A DNA stretch of 64,000 nt from Paenibacillus sp. URB8-2 (GCF_013393385.1 NZ_AP023239.1:4278001-4342000); one strand, 5' to 3'; positions 1-10,405 are shown, counted from the stretch's first letter. Translations and numbers: made by a program. The notes: generated by a model not told the origin, from the sequence alone.

Positions 1-159
1 GGCGGCCAATGCGAATACACTCGGCCAAAGTACGGTTAATCCTTCCGAAAATTGCAGCAGAACCGCCCAGACTACATCTATCAGCCCTCCGGTAATCACA
101 ACCATCCAGGCCGCCTTGTTTCCAGTCGGGCTATCCGGACTTTGCAGCTTTTGTTTCAC
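1..159 (-). CDS. SMR-family small multidrug/guanidinium exporter, partial
   Basis: The N-terminal 53 codons of a small multidrug resistance membrane protein; the rest lies beyond the left edge. After a 17-residue leader the protein reads WMVVITGGLIDVVWAVLLQF, matching helix 1 of SugE/EmrE-type exporters, followed by the SEGLTVLWPS segment typical of SugE (Gdx) relatives. GTG start at 157-159, directly after the LysR stop codon, with AAAGGAG about 11 nt upstream, so the two genes are probably co-transcribed. Odd point: the family's essential membrane Glu (E13/E14) is Asp here. Subgroup (Gdx or Qac-like, single or paired) cannot be decided from the fragment. Confidence 0.75.
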   Translation of the reverse strand, partial: MKQKLQSPDSPTGNKAAWMVVITGGLIDVVWAVLLQFSEGLTVLWPSVFALAA

Positions 160-1083
160 TTACAGTTCTGCTCCTTTAACCGGTAAATGGAACATCGAAC
201 AGAACGACTGGATCGTCCCCATCATCTCTTTTTCCATCAGCGACAGATGATGCCGCTTGCTCCAGGCCAGAACGATGGAAATATCGAGCCGCGTGTCGGA
301 TATGTCCAGCGGCACAATGCTCTCCCGGTTGACAAAGTATTCACTCATGAATTTCGGAACGAATGCGGAGCATTCATTCAGGGATATGACTTTTTCCAGC
401 ATGGGGAAGCTGTCGAGCCGGTAAGCCGCATGGAAGGTGCCATACTTTCTCAAAAGCTCCGATACGCCGCAATCGGTGGCGAATTCGGTATTGTACAACA
501 CAAGCGGCTGGGCCATCGCCTCCGCAAGCGTCACCGAGGAACGCGCCGCCAAAGACGACTCGCGGCTGACCATCAGCACCAGTTGATCCCCAAACAGCTC
601 TTTGATGCACAGATCCTTTTCTTCGGGATGCTTGCCGGTTTTCATAAGAACCCCGAAGTCAGCCTTGCCCGCCGCGATGTCGCGCAAATTGTTATTGGAT
701 TCTCCCACCTTCATCAGCACATTGACATTGGGGTGCCGGTTTTTGAAGGCGGTCAACGTATTGACCATTATCGAGTTGCTGATAAACGGCTCTACCGCCA
801 AATGAATGCTGCCGGTCAGCGTTTGCGTGCTCTCCTCCGCGATGGAGCGGATATCTTCCAGCAGGCCGATCGCTTCCATCGCCTTCTTAATAACCGCTTC
901 TCCAACTTCCGTAGGATGCACTCCCTGATTGGTGCGTTTGAAGAGCGTAATTCCGAGCTCCGTCTCCAGCTTGGATACCGAGGAGCTCAGCGCAGGCTGC
1001 GAAATGTAGGAACGTTCGGCGGCAAGTGAAATCGAACCCGTCTGCGCAATCGCCACGATATGATAGAGCTGTTCCACACGCAT
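160..1083 (-). CDS. LysR-family transcriptional regulator
   Basis: A 307-residue LysR-type DNA-binding regulator. The N-terminal winged helix-turn-helix spans about residues 1-60 (SISLAAERSYISQPALSSSV is the recognition region), followed by a linker helix and a periplasmic-binding-protein-like effector domain to the C-terminus. Length is normal for the family. ATG start with GGGAGAAGCGC just upstream. The stop codon is followed immediately by the SMR exporter start, suggesting the regulator and exporter share a transcript. A 25-bp sequence upstream of this gene recurs upstream of the phosphodiesterase gene at 3279, so it may regulate itself and that gene. Effector unknown. Confidence 0.9.
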   Translation of the reverse strand: MRVEQLYHIVAIAQTGSISLAAERSYISQPALSSSVSKLETELGITLFKRTNQGVHPTEVGEAVIKKAMEAIGLLEDIRSIAEESTQTLTGSIHLAVEPFISNSIMVNTLTAFKNRHPNVNVLMKVGESNNNLRDIAAGKADFGVLMKTGKHPEEKDLCIKELFGDQLVLMVSRESSLAARSSVTLAEAMAQPLVLYNTEFATDCGVSELLRKYGTFHAAYRLDSFPMLEKVISLNECSAFVPKFMSEYFVNRESIVPLDISDTRLDISIVLAWSKRHHLSLMEKEMMGTIQSFCSMFHLPVKGAEL

Positions 1084-1123
1084 GCGCTTCTCCCTCTTTA
1101 CCCTTTAGTAATCCATAGTATAT

Positions 1124-1148
1124 TATAAATCCAATGTGAATACTAGGA
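1124..1148 (-). promoter_or_regulatory. Shared motif upstream of LysR gene (candidate operator)
   Basis: On the minus strand it reads TCCTAGT-N5-ACATTGGATT followed by TATA, 41-65 nt before the LysR start. A very similar sequence sits at 3301-3325 before the phosphodiesterase gene. LysR proteins commonly bind next to their own promoter. Assignment as operator is inference; it could also be a shared promoter type. Confidence 0.4.
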
Positions 1149-1212
1149 TAAAGATTATAGAGGAGAAGTGCCGCTCATTGCGAAACGGTCGGCTGTTATT
1201 TTCCGAAGATGA

Positions 1213-3279
1213 TTAGATCAATTCGCCCAATCCGGCAGGAACAGGCTGCTCGGTTTCATTTTCCCGCTGCGGCGATGGATTTCCTTCCCCGCTCAAAATT
1301 TGATAGATAACCCCGCCTTCCACATTCCGCGGAACCGGCGTTTCGGTCAACTCGCAAATGGTCGGCACAAGATCCACCACCTTGACTTTGCGGTCAATCG
1401 TCTCGCCGGATTTCACTCCTGCGCCGAGTGCGATAAACAGCGCCTTCATGGAATATCCCGACAAGGTGTGGTTGCTGAGGCCGTTGCCGTGGCAGCGGGT
1501 AAAATCGGGCTCCAGAATGTAAAAGATGTCGCCGCTGTTCTCTCCGCCAAGGCCAACCACTTCCATATCATTGCGATTCAGCGCAAAGCTGATCACTCTT
1601 CTGCCCGTCTTCGGATCGCGGTAGCTGTACAGATCGTCAATAATTTTCTCCACCGTCTTGTCATAATCGGCCGGGTCGACAATCCCTTGAGGGTCTCTGC
1701 CTTTTACATTCAAATATATGAAGGTTGCGCGCTGGGCGACGGCCGTGGTGCGGCTCCAGTCGATTTCTTTAGCCCCGAAAGCGTCCTCCTTGAGCTGCGT
1801 GTAGCCCAGTTGTCCCAGAATCCCGACGTTGATCCCCCACATATCGCCGATCAGCGGATGATCGGTTTCCGGATTTTTGGCTACGCCGCCATGATCGGAT
1901 ACGATGAATATCGCCGTTTCGCCGTCCAGCCGATTAAGCAGCGCCCCGATAAAATGGTCGGTGATTTCATAGATTTTATAGACGATTTCCTGGTAGCGTT
2001 CATACTCGGGTGAGGCGGCTTCCAGCGTATGATCGAGATAGAAGTGCATGAACATGTCGATGCCGTGCATATGGGTGTAGAACAAATCCCACTCTTTGTT
2101 GTCCAGCAGGTAATTGATGGCGCCCTCATGCCAGCGGTACATTTCCTCGATCGACTCCAGCAGCACACCGTCGGCCTGCGGGTTCAACCGGCTGTAATTG
2201 GAAGGCTGCAGCATCGGGCCGACATTGGTGTACAGCTCCTCGCCGATGCTCTGCGGGTAAAAGTATTTTCCCGTCTTCAGATCGAGCACGTAGGAGGAAT
2301 AGAACGTAAAGCTCTCGCCTGAAGGGTCAAGCTCCAGCACACGGATTTTATAAGCCACATCCACCGCTTCACCGTTAATGGTATATCGGTCGTAAATCCA
2401 ATCGCTCCATTCTCCGGATGCCGCATCGCCGAGAGGGACTTCGCTCTCTTTGGACGAATAAATGGCAATACGGTTGTAAGTAACGCCGTCGTCGGCTGTG
2501 AGCAATCCCCAGCGCCGCTCCGCTCCGCCGTTGACCGGAACAATAAACTCCCGCGCGCCCTGCGGAGCGTTCTTCCAGCCGGATGCCGGCTTAATCGGCG
2601 TCTTGATCTGATCGGCCGTCGGGACATCGGCGGAGAGTTCGCCGTCCTGGGTTGTTGTTACGAGTCCCGGCTGTGTGTAGCCGAAGCCTTCGTAGGTGTC
2701 CTTGCTGATCTCGGCTTTTTGCGTCGTCTCCTCGCCTTCGAAGCGGCAGTTGGCGCCGGTGTTGTCCACGATATGTGGAATCTCGATCAATTCAAAATCC
2801 CCGGTTTCCCCTTCATATATTTTCTCGTAATCAATATATCCGCGAAGATTGGTATAGATGCTAGTACCGTCGACGTAGATTGCGTCCTTCACCTGAGGCG
2901 GCCAGGAGGTCGGATAATTGAAAATAATGCTCTTCTTGCCCGCTCTCGCATAAGCCTCCCAAATCGTTTCGGCCTTCAGCAGGCTGGAATCGAAACCGTA
3001 ATCGAGCACATCCAGTTCATTGCCGAGCGTATGGTTCCAAAAGCAGGTGATGCCGTGCGTGTTCGGATAAGCGCCTGTAGCGATCGACGCCCAATTGGGC
3101 GGGGTAATTGCCGGGAGCACGCTTTGCATGCTGAGGTCCTCTGTCGATACCCCGAGATTCAGCGCTTTTTTGAAATTGGGCAGTTTCCCCTGTGCAATGT
3201 AACGCGCAACGAGTGTCGGGTCCGCGCCGTCGAGCCCGAGCAGCATCACTTTTTTGGCTTTGCCGTTGTTCTGTGCCAT
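1213..3279 (-). CDS. Alkaline phosphatase-fold phosphodiesterase/nucleotide pyrophosphatase
   Basis: A 688-residue protein of the type I phosphodiesterase / nucleotide pyrophosphatase family (alkaline phosphatase superfamily). Metal-binding motifs are visible: LLGLDGADPT near residue 14 (first Asp), the nucleophile region PPNWASIATGAYPNTHG near residues 60-77, and SDHGG near residue 461, with a further His in the GNGLSNHTLSGY segment. No signal peptide is seen, so it is probably cytoplasmic. About 200 residues between the motifs form an insertion, which family members use for substrate specificity. ATG start behind GGGGTGGAGAC. The substrate cannot be told from sequence. It probably forms its own transcription unit, possibly controlled by the neighbouring LysR protein. 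Confidence 0.85.
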   Translation of the reverse strand: MAQNNGKAKKVMLLGLDGADPTLVARYIAQGKLPNFKKALNLGVSTEDLSMQSVLPAITPPNWASIATGAYPNTHGITCFWNHTLGNELDVLDYGFDSSLLKAETIWEAYARAGKKSIIFNYPTSWPPQVKDAIYVDGTSIYTNLRGYIDYEKIYEGETGDFELIEIPHIVDNTGANCRFEGEETTQKAEISKDTYEGFGYTQPGLVTTTQDGELSADVPTADQIKTPIKPASGWKNAPQGAREFIVPVNGGAERRWGLLTADDGVTYNRIAIYSSKESEVPLGDAASGEWSDWIYDRYTINGEAVDVAYKIRVLELDPSGESFTFYSSYVLDLKTGKYFYPQSIGEELYTNVGPMLQPSNYSRLNPQADGVLLESIEEMYRWHEGAINYLLDNKEWDLFYTHMHGIDMFMHFYLDHTLEAASPEYERYQEIVYKIYEITDHFIGALLNRLDGETAIFIVSDHGGVAKNPETDHPLIGDMWGINVGILGQLGYTQLKEDAFGAKEIDWSRTTAVAQRATFIYLNVKGRDPQGIVDPADYDKTVEKIIDDLYSYRDPKTGRRVISFALNRNDMEVVGLGGENSGDIFYILEPDFTRCHGNGLSNHTLSGYSMKALFIALGAGVKSGETIDRKVKVVDLVPTICELTETPVPRNVEGGVIYQILSGEGNPSPQRENETEQPVPAGLGELI

Positions 3280-3300
3280 GTCTCCACCCCATTCATCAAT

Positions 3301-3325
3301 ATATAATCCAATGAGTTAACTAGGA
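3301..3325 (-). promoter_or_regulatory. Shared motif upstream of phosphodiesterase gene
   Basis: Minus strand TCCTAGTTAACTCATTGGAT followed by TATAT, 22-46 nt before the phosphodiesterase start. It matches the element at 1124-1148 before the LysR gene in nearly every position, with one small gap. The two genes may therefore be co-regulated (inference). Confidence 0.4.
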
Positions 3326-3433
3326 ATTATATTATGGTCCTATTATAGAGCCGTGAGATGGAGGTTGTTAAATAGTTGTTGATTATATCGGGTATAAGTC
3401 ACGGTTATCCGGCTATTCAATGCATAACAAACA

Positions 3434-3464
3434 GCCCCTCGCCTGCCTGACGGCAAACGGGGGC
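3434..3464 (-). terminator. Rho-independent terminator after GGDEF gene
   Basis: Minus strand GCCCCC...GGGGC stem with an inner TGCC/GGCA pairing, followed by TGTTTGTT. It lies 19 nt beyond the GGDEF stop codon. Confidence 0.6.
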
Positions 3465-3482
3465 ATGATAAGGAGCGGCGGG

Positions 3483-4664
3483 TCAACTCGTCTCCGGCTC
3501 TTCCGGCCAGCGGCTTCGGACCACACGGTTTCTTCCATCCTGCTTCGCTTTGTAGAGAGCGGCGTCGCTAAGCTTGTACAGTAAATCCAGCTGCGGCTTT
3601 TTGCCCGGGATAACGGTAATCACGCCTATACTGATCGTATATTGGAGAGGGTGGCCTTCAATCCGCGAATTCATTACGGCTTGTCTCAGCAGCTCCGCTT
3701 TCCGGTCGCTTTCTTCCTCGTCCGCACCTGGCAGCAGAACCGCGAATTCTTCGCCCCCGTATCTGCCGAACAAATCTCTGGGGCCCAAACGAAACTCCAC
3801 GGTGGCCGCAAAACTCCGGAGAGCGCTGTCACCGGCGACATGCCCGTAATTATCGTTGACCAGCTTGAAATGATCAATATCGATCAGCAGAAAAGATATC
3901 GGCACTCTCCGCTCGGCCGCGACGGCAGCGGCAAGCTGCGCTTGTACAATAAATGCCCTGCGGTTCAGAATTCCGGTCAGCTCATCGACATTCGCCATCC
4001 TTCTAAGCTCGTCGTAAGACCGTTCCTTTGACAGCAGAACAAAGCCGACGGTTCCCAGAATCATGATCAAAAACATGCCGATATAGTAGAGATGCTGGGC
4101 AAGCCCCGGCGAGAATACATTCATATTCCGCTCCGAGAAAAGCGCTGCAAAAGCCCTGGCGAGCAAGATGGATGCAAGCAGCGTGTACACCAATCCCATA
4201 ACCGTCTGAAGCGGCGATCCTCCTCGGGTTGCGGTAAAGCGGTAAGCGGGGAATGCGATGAACAGCCCTGCCGCCAGGGAAGCGGAAGCGATGCGCAGGT
4301 TGTCCGAATTATAGAAAAAATAAATCAATCCGAAGCTCAGCACGCTCAAGATTGTGATGACCTTATAGTAACGTCTAGCGTCCGCGCCGAACCCCTCCGC
4401 CATCATCAGCAGGGCGATGATTTCCAGCCCGCCGCCTCCAAGCATCAGCGCATTGCTGAGCAGAACAAATCGCGGCCCGGGAAGACTGTCCCGTATCATC
4501 ACCAGCAGCCAGCAAGCCGCCTGCAGCCATTTGGAGACAGCAAAAAATGAAGTCGCTTTATCGTGGAGAGAGCGGAAACGGTATGCGGCGATAAGCAGCA
4601 CCATGAACATATTTCCGAGGATAAGCGTAATCAGTATTGTTCTTATGTCCAGTTGGAAATCCAT
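3483..4664 (-). CDS. Membrane-anchored GGDEF diguanylate cyclase
   Basis: A 393-residue protein with about six hydrophobic helices in residues 1-190 and a C-terminal GGDEF domain (about 225-390) that would make cyclic di-GMP from two GTP. The active-site loop is intact as RYGGEEF near residue 302, and LLIDIDHFKLVND supplies the metal Asp. The canonical RxxD inhibitory site is not present just before the loop (GPRDLFGRY), so classical product inhibition may be lost. Start chosen at MDFQLD because GGTGGTGAACG lies just upstream; an in-frame ATG 16 codons earlier lacks a good ribosome site. Monocistronic, with its own terminator. Confidence 0.88.
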   Translation of the reverse strand: MDFQLDIRTILITLILGNMFMVLLIAAYRFRSLHDKATSFFAVSKWLQAACWLLVMIRDSLPGPRFVLLSNALMLGGGGLEIIALLMMAEGFGADARRYYKVITILSVLSFGLIYFFYNSDNLRIASASLAAGLFIAFPAYRFTATRGGSPLQTVMGLVYTLLASILLARAFAALFSERNMNVFSPGLAQHLYYIGMFLIMILGTVGFVLLSKERSYDELRRMANVDELTGILNRRAFIVQAQLAAAVAAERRVPISFLLIDIDHFKLVNDNYGHVAGDSALRSFAATVEFRLGPRDLFGRYGGEEFAVLLPGADEEESDRKAELLRQAVMNSRIEGHPLQYTISIGVITVIPGKKPQLDLLYKLSDAALYKAKQDGRNRVVRSRWPEEPETS

Positions 4665-4787
4665 ACGACGTTCACCACCACATATGTGCGTAAAATGACG
4701 GGCTGCAAACACTATGTAAAAAGAATATTAGTAAAACAGTACCATATCATGATGCTAATATCTGTCGATTTATGGGGAATCATCGAA

Positions 4788-4833
4788 GAAAAAACGCATC
4801 CCCTTCTTCCGAAATCGTGAAGAGAATGCGTTC
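4788..4833 (-). terminator. Terminator of the valS-folC-murC operon
   Basis: Minus strand AACGCATTC...GGGATGCGTT with a CTTC/GAAG inner stem, then TTTTTTCTTC. It sits 70 nt after the murC stop. Confidence 0.7.
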
Positions 4834-4903
4834 TGTCCATTTGCAAAACCGCAAGCGTCATCGCCTCAAATGCGGCGCATTATTCTGCGGATGCGGCTCC
4901 GCT

Positions 4904-6292
4904 TTATTTCGAGGCTCCGCGCTTCAGAAGGTTGTCCGCGAGCGCGTATCCGACTTTCCAAATATCGCCTGCTCCCATGGTGATTACAAGATCACCGGGC
5001 GCCAGTCGGTCCCTGAGATCCGCAAGAACATCTTCTTTGGTCGGCAGATAGCGTGCTCCGGGGTTGCTGTTCTGAATGATCAGTTCAACCAGCTTGGCGG
5101 AAGTCACGCCCTCGATCTGCTTCTCGCCTGCCGGAGAGTAGATATCGGTAATGATGACCTCATCGGCTTCGCCGAAGGCCCGGCTGAACGCGTCAAGCAG
5201 AAAAAAGGTGCGTGTGTAGCGCTGCGGTTGAAAGACCGCAATAATCCGCTTGCCGGTCGCTTTGGCCGCGCTGATTGTCGCCTGGATCTCCGTCGGATGA
5301 TGGGCGTAATCGTCAATTACGAGAATGTCGTCCGCTTCGCCGAGGACTTGGAAACGCCGCTTGGCCCCGTTGAATTTCACGATGGCCGAGGCGATAGCCG
5401 CAAACGGAATGTCCGCCTTCAGGCAAGCGATAACCGTGGCCATCGCGTTGTACAGATTATGCTGGCCGGGCACCGACAGCTCGATCCGTCCGAGCGTCGC
5501 TCCCTTGTGATTCATCGTAAACGTTACCTGGCGGTCGCCGAGCGCAATGTCCGTCGCGGTATAGTCCGCCGTCTCCGAGCGGATGCCGTAGGTTGTCACA
5601 TCCGCTTTGATCTTGGGAAGAAGGGAGATGACGGTCTCGTCGTCCGCGCAGACAATCGCCGTGCCGTCCGCACGCAGCTGGCTCATGAACTGCGCATATG
5701 CGCTCTTCAGGCGTTCGAAATCGCCGCCGTAATTCTCAAGATGATCGGCTTCAATATTCGTGACAATCGCAAGCCAAGGATGATACTGGAGGAAAGAACC
5801 GTCGCTCTCGTCCGCTTCGGCCACAACGAATTCCCCCTGGCCTGCCTTTGCATTCGTACCTACGTTCATAATCTCCCCGCCGATAATATACGTAGGGTCA
5901 ACCCCGCATTCTTCCATGACGAGGGCAATCATCGACGAGGTCGTTGTTTTGCCATGCGCTCCGGCTACGGCTACACCCTTGCGCTCGTTAAGCAGCCGGG
6001 CCAGCATCTGCGACCGGTGCAGAATCGGAATATTCAGGCGCTCCGCTTCCACCCGTTCCACATTATCCTTCGACAAAGCCGTGGAATAGACGACCAGATC
6101 GGCGCCCTTTACCTGCTCCGCCGTATGGCCGATATATACTTTTGCGCCTTTGGCTATCAATTTCTCCGTCAGTTCCTGGGCGGCCACATCGGAGCCCGTT
6201 ACGGTATACCCCATCTCTAACATGACACGGGCAATAGCGCTCATCCCGTAACCGCCGATCCCTATAAAATGAACTCGTTCCGTAGTATCCAA
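4904..6292 (-). CDS. murC: UDP-N-acetylmuramate--L-alanine ligase
   Basis: A 462-residue MurC. This cytoplasmic ATP-dependent ligase adds L-Ala to UDP-MurNAc, the first amino acid step of peptidoglycan precursor synthesis. Visible: N-terminal UDP-binding fold with [13 protein letters not shown], the ATP loop [13 protein letters not shown] near residue 115, then the central ATPase and C-terminal Rossmann domains ([12 protein letters not shown]). Length is normal. The start is TTG at 6290-6292, seven bases after the folC stop, with GGTGA seven bases ahead. Third gene of the T-box-controlled valS-folC-murC operon. Placing murC here couples a cell-wall step to valine tRNA charging, which is an inference from position. 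Confidence 0.95.
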   Translation of the reverse strand: MDTTERVHFIGIGGYGMSAIARVMLEMGYTVTGSDVAAQELTEKLIAKGAKVYIGHTAEQVKGADLVVYSTALSKDNVERVEAERLNIPILHRSQMLARLLNERKGVAVAGAHGKTTTSSMIALVMEECGVDPTYIIGGEIMNVGTNAKAGQGEFVVAEADESDGSFLQYHPWLAIVTNIEADHLENYGGDFERLKSAYAQFMSQLRADGTAIVCADDETVISLLPKIKADVTTYGIRSETADYTATDIALGDRQVTFTMNHKGATLGRIELSVPGQHNLYNAMATVIACLKADIPFAAIASAIVKFNGAKRRFQVLGEADDILVIDDYAHHPTEIQATISAAKATGKRIIAVFQPQRYTRTFFLLDAFSRAFGEADEVIITDIYSPAGEKQIEGVTSAKLVELIIQNSNPGARYLPTKEDVLADLRDRLAPGDLVITMGAGDIWKVGYALADNLLKRGASK

Positions 6293-6299
6293 CAGTTAG

Positions 6300-7676
6300 T
6301 CACCAGCCTTTTTCAGAATCGGGTTGCCGCAAAAGCGCGCTCCGTACATCAGCGATCAAATAAAGCGTACCGGACACGACCGCCAAATCGTCTTCTTCCG
6401 TCATCGACTTCAGAAGCTGGAGCGCTTTGCCCCAATCATGCTCCACAATGATTTGCAAATGATCCTTGGCATAGTTCTCCCGCAGACTCTCCGCGATGAG
6501 CTGAAGGTGTTCCGCGTCCATTTTCTTCCGGAAATCCGGTTCGGTCAGGATAAGCGTATCCACTATAGGAAGTATATGCTTGAAGTACGACTCATGATGC
6601 TTGTTTGACAGCATACCCATCAGTAAATTTAATTTTCGGTAGTGATAGTACTTCGGCAGGCTTGACGCCAGGCTCTGCGCCCCCTCGGGGTTATGCGCGC
6701 CGTCAAGAACAATCCGCGGGGTGCCCGGAATTTCTTCCAGCCTTCCGGCCCAGAACGTATGGCGAAAGCCGGAGAGCACATCCTCGTCCTCGAGAATGAA
6801 CGCCATGTACTGGCGCAGCACCTCCAGCGCCATCATGGCGCCAGCGGCGTTGGCCACCTGATGCTCCCCCTTCATGGCAATGCCGATATCCAGCGAGCGG
6901 AAAGGACCTCTGAAGGTAAAGGTCTGCACACCCTCTTCGATCCCTTTGCTCTCATAGGCAAATTGATCCCCGGCGAGATACAGGGTCGCCTTGCAGGACG
7001 AAGCCTTATCCTTAAGCACGGAGATCGCTTCGGGCTGGGAGACGCAGCTGACGACAGGAACGCCGGGCTTGATAATGCCCGCCTTCTCGTAGGCGATTTT
7101 CTCAAGCGTATCTCCAAGAACATCCGTATGATCGTAGCCAACGTTCGTTATGACCGACACGATCGGGGTAACGATGTTCGTTACATCCATCCTTCCCCCC
7201 AGGCCCGTTTCCCATACGACAACGTCAGGGCAGCATTCTTCCGCATAATATAAAATCGCAAGCGCGGTTGCTACCTCAAACATCGTAGGAGAACCCAGCT
7301 CGGTATTCGCAATTTCTTCAACCAGCGGATGCAGGCGGTTCGCAATCGCCGTCAGCGTCTCTTCGGGAATGTCCTCGCCGTTAAACTGAAACCGGTTCGT
7401 GAACTTCGTAATATAGGGGGAAGTAAACGTTCCGACGGAATATCCGCTTTGTCTTAGCACCGACGTCAGGAAAGCGCAGGTTGATCCCTTGCCGTTCGTT
7501 CCCGCAACATGAATGAATTTCAGCCGGCGGTGCGGCTGCCCCAGTCTTTCCATCATCTGTTCGATCCGTTCAAGGCCCGGACGGATGCCGAAAGGAATGA
7601 GGCCGTTGATCCAATCCACCGCAGCAGTATAGCACTGTAAAGGGGCGGCTGAGCCGGCCCCGTTCATCTCTTCCAT
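6300..7676 (-). CDS. folC: Folylpolyglutamate/dihydrofolate synthase
   Basis: A 458-residue Mur-ligase-superfamily enzyme that adds glutamates to folates and, in bacteria, often makes dihydrofolate from dihydropteroate. Visible: the P-loop VAGTNGKGSTCAFL near residues 59-72, the TSPYITKFTNR omega-loop region, WETGLGGRMDVTN and the LDGAHNPEGA motif in the C-terminal domain. It starts five bases after the valS stop, with AGAGG nine bases upstream of ATG, and is followed by murC after seven bases, so it is in the valS operon. The valS-folC pairing is conserved in Bacillales. Confidence 0.95.
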   Translation of the reverse strand: MEEMNGAGSAAPLQCYTAAVDWINGLIPFGIRPGLERIEQMMERLGQPHRRLKFIHVAGTNGKGSTCAFLTSVLRQSGYSVGTFTSPYITKFTNRFQFNGEDIPEETLTAIANRLHPLVEEIANTELGSPTMFEVATALAILYYAEECCPDVVVWETGLGGRMDVTNIVTPIVSVITNVGYDHTDVLGDTLEKIAYEKAGIIKPGVPVVSCVSQPEAISVLKDKASSCKATLYLAGDQFAYESKGIEEGVQTFTFRGPFRSLDIGIAMKGEHQVANAAGAMMALEVLRQYMAFILEDEDVLSGFRHTFWAGRLEEIPGTPRIVLDGAHNPEGAQSLASSLPKYYHYRKLNLLMGMLSNKHHESYFKHILPIVDTLILTEPDFRKKMDAEHLQLIAESLRENYAKDHLQIIVEHDWGKALQLLKSMTEEDDLAVVSGTLYLIADVRSALLRQPDSEKGW

Positions 7677-7681
7677 ATCCG

Positions 7682-10405
7682 TTATCCTCTCAGCTCCGCG
7701 ATACGGGCCAGCACTTTCTCGCGTTTGGCCGAGTAATCAGCCTGCTTGGCCCGTTCCTCTTCGATGACTTTGGCCGGCGCCTTGGCTACGAAGCCAGGGT
7801 TGCCGAGCTTTTTCTCCACGCGTTCCACTTCGCTGTTCAGCGTCTGCACCTCTTTTTCAAGCCGGGCGATTTCCTGCTCAATATCGATCAGACCAGACAG
7901 CGGCAGCAGCAGCTCGGCCCCCGTCACAACGGCGGACATGACCTTCTCCGGAGCGTCCGGATTCAGGCCCGCCTCGAAAGAGGAGGTATTGGCAAAACGG
8001 CTGATGTAGGCGTTGTTCCGCTCGATAATAGCCAGCGTCTCTTCGCTTCCCGCCTTGACGATCAGCTCGACCTTTTTGCTCATCGGCACATTCACTTCGG
8101 CCCGGATATTGCGCACGGCGCGGATCATATCCATCAACAGATTCATTTCGGCCACCGCATCCGGATTCTCAAGCGCAGCATCATATTCCGGCCATGCGGC
8201 CAGCGTAATCGTCTCGCCCTCATGCGGCAGATGCTGCCAGATTTCCTCCGAAATGTACGGCATGAACGGGTGGATCAGGCGCATCGTGCGGTCGAGCACA
8301 TAAGCCAGTACGGATTGCGTGCTGCGTTTGGCGGCGGCGTCCGAGCCGTACAGGGAAAGCTTCGCGAACTCGATATACCAGTCGCAGAGATCATCCCAAA
8401 TGAAATTGTACAGGAGACGTCCGGTCTCGCCAAAGTCATATGCATTAATGAGACGCGAAATATCGCGGGAAGTTTCGTTCAGGCGGTGCAAAATCCAGCG
8501 GTCGGCGGTGCCAAGCTTGCCGGAAATGTCGATATCCCCAAAGGACACGCCTTCCAGATTCATCAGCGCAAAGCGCGAGGCGTTCCAGATCTTGTTCGCA
8601 AAATTACGCGCCTGTTCGACCTTCTCCCAGCGGAAACGCAGGTCCTGTCCCGGCGTGCTGCCTGTGGAAATCATATAGCGCATGGCGTCGGCGCCGTATT
8701 TCTCGATGACTTCGAGCGGATCGACGCCGTTGCCGAGCGACTTGGACATCTTCCGTCCTTCCGAGTCGCGGACAAGGCCGTGAATCAGCACGTCGGAGAA
8801 CGGCTTCTCGCCGGTAAATTCCAGCGCCGTGAAGATCATCCGCGCCACCCAGAAATAGATGATATCGTAACCCGTCACGAGCACGTCAGTCGGGTAATAG
8901 CGTTTCAAATCTGCGCTGTCATCCGGCCAGCCGAGCGTGGAGAACGGCCACAGGCCCGAGCTGAACCACGTATCCAGCACATCCTCGTCCTGCTTCAGAT
9001 CGTCCAGGCCGCTGATCCGGCGCGCTTCCTCTTCGTCGCGGGCGACAACCATCTCGCCGGTGGATTCGGAATACCAGGCCGGAATGCGGTGGCCCCACCA
9101 GAGCTGGCGGGAAATACACCAATCGCGCACATTTTCGATCCAGTGCAGATATATCTTCTCGAACCGGTCCGGCACAAAGTTCACGCCGCTGCCGTCTTTT
9201 TGCGCCTGGATCGCCGCTTCGGCGAGGGGCTGCATCGCCACGAACCACTGCGTCGATAAATAAGGCTCAACCACGGCGCCGGAGCGCTCGCTGTGTCCCA
9301 CCTGATGGACATGGTCCTCAATGGAGATGAGCACGCCCTGTTCTTTCAGGTCGGCGGTAATGTTCTTGCGGCATTCGCTGCGGTCCTGGCCCTGGTAAGG
9401 CCCCGCTTCGGCGTTCATCGTGCCGCTCTCGTCCATGACGACGATCTGCGGCAGATTGTGGCGCTGGCCGACCTCGAAGTCGTTCGGGTCATGGGCAGGC
9501 GTAATTTTAACCGCGCCGCTGCCGAATTCTTTTTCAACATACTCATCGGCAATGACCGGAATCTCGCGGCCGATGATTGGAAGAATCAGCGTCTTGCCGA
9601 TCATATCTTTGTAGCGCTCATCCTCCGGATGCACCGCAACCGCCGTATCGCCCAGCATCGTCTCCGGACGCGTGGTCGCCACGGTGATAGAGCCGCTGCC
9701 GTCCTTAAGGGGATAACGCAGATGATAGAGATGGCCGTTGACTTCCTTGTACTCCACTTCAATATCGGACAGGGCCGTGCGGGCCGCAGGGTCCCAGTTG
9801 ATGATGCGCTTGCCGCGGTAGATCAGGCCCTTTTCGTACAGCTTGACGAATACCTCGCGCACCGCCTTGGACAGTCCCTCGTCCAGCGTGAACCGTTCGC
9901 GGGTGTAATCGAGCGACAGCCCCATTTTGGACCACTGCTCATGGATGGTTGCCGCGTACTGGTCTTTCCACTCCCATACCTGTTCGAGAAATTTCTCGCG
10001 GCCGAGATCGTAGCGGGATACGTTCTGGGCGCGCAGCTTCTGCTCGACCTTCGTCTGAGTCGCGATGCCCGCATGGTCCGTACCCGGCAGCCACAGCGTA
10101 TCGTAACCTTGCATCCGCTTCGTGCGGATGAGAATATCCTGCAGCGTAAAATCGAGCGCATGCCCGATATGCAGCATCCCCGTCACGTTCGGCGGCGGAA
10201 TGACAATCGTATAAGGCTTCGCGTCCGGACGCAGTCCTGCGCGGAAGAAGCCTCCCTCCATCCAGTAAGGATACCACTTCTGCTCCGCAGCCTTGGGATC
10301 ATACGTGGTCGGCATATCGTTCTTGGCGCCGCCCTCCGCCGGGCTGCCTCCGATCTCTTCAAGTTCCGGCTGCTGCGCCGGAGTCAATGGATTATGTTCT
10401 GTCAT
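7682..10405 (-). CDS. valS: Valyl-tRNA synthetase
   Basis: A 907-residue class I aminoacyl-tRNA synthetase that charges tRNA-Val and edits mischarged threonine. The HIGH motif appears as [14 protein letters not shown] and the KMSKS motif as [11 protein letters not shown]; the CP1 editing domain lies between, and a C-terminal coiled coil (about 835-907, rich in Glu, Lys and Leu) is the tRNA-binding arm of ValRS. The N-terminus carries about 28 extra residues of low-complexity polar sequence before [18 protein letters not shown] start behind GGAGGTAAAAAGC. Expression should be governed by the upstream T-box. First gene of the operon with folC and murC. Confidence 0.97.
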   Translation of the reverse strand: MTEHNPLTPAQQPELEEIGGSPAEGGAKNDMPTTYDPKAAEQKWYPYWMEGGFFRAGLRPDAKPYTIVIPPPNVTGMLHIGHALDFTLQDILIRTKRMQGYDTLWLPGTDHAGIATQTKVEQKLRAQNVSRYDLGREKFLEQVWEWKDQYAATIHEQWSKMGLSLDYTRERFTLDEGLSKAVREVFVKLYEKGLIYRGKRIINWDPAARTALSDIEVEYKEVNGHLYHLRYPLKDGSGSITVATTRPETMLGDTAVAVHPEDERYKDMIGKTLILPIIGREIPVIADEYVEKEFGSGAVKITPAHDPNDFEVGQRHNLPQIVVMDESGTMNAEAGPYQGQDRSECRKNITADLKEQGVLISIEDHVHQVGHSERSGAVVEPYLSTQWFVAMQPLAEAAIQAQKDGSGVNFVPDRFEKIYLHWIENVRDWCISRQLWWGHRIPAWYSESTGEMVVARDEEEARRISGLDDLKQDEDVLDTWFSSGLWPFSTLGWPDDSADLKRYYPTDVLVTGYDIIYFWVARMIFTALEFTGEKPFSDVLIHGLVRDSEGRKMSKSLGNGVDPLEVIEKYGADAMRYMISTGSTPGQDLRFRWEKVEQARNFANKIWNASRFALMNLEGVSFGDIDISGKLGTADRWILHRLNETSRDISRLINAYDFGETGRLLYNFIWDDLCDWYIEFAKLSLYGSDAAAKRSTQSVLAYVLDRTMRLIHPFMPYISEEIWQHLPHEGETITLAAWPEYDAALENPDAVAEMNLLMDMIRAVRNIRAEVNVPMSKKVELIVKAGSEETLAIIERNNAYISRFANTSSFEAGLNPDAPEKVMSAVVTGAELLLPLSGLIDIEQEIARLEKEVQTLNSEVERVEKKLGNPGFVAKAPAKVIEEERAKQADYSAKREKVLARIAELRG

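Noticed and set aside
4772..6220. 482-codon open frame on the plus strand
   Set aside because: Lies opposite murC, whose motifs and codon use are clear. Long antisense frames are common opposite high-GC coding strands; no ribosome site or family motif.
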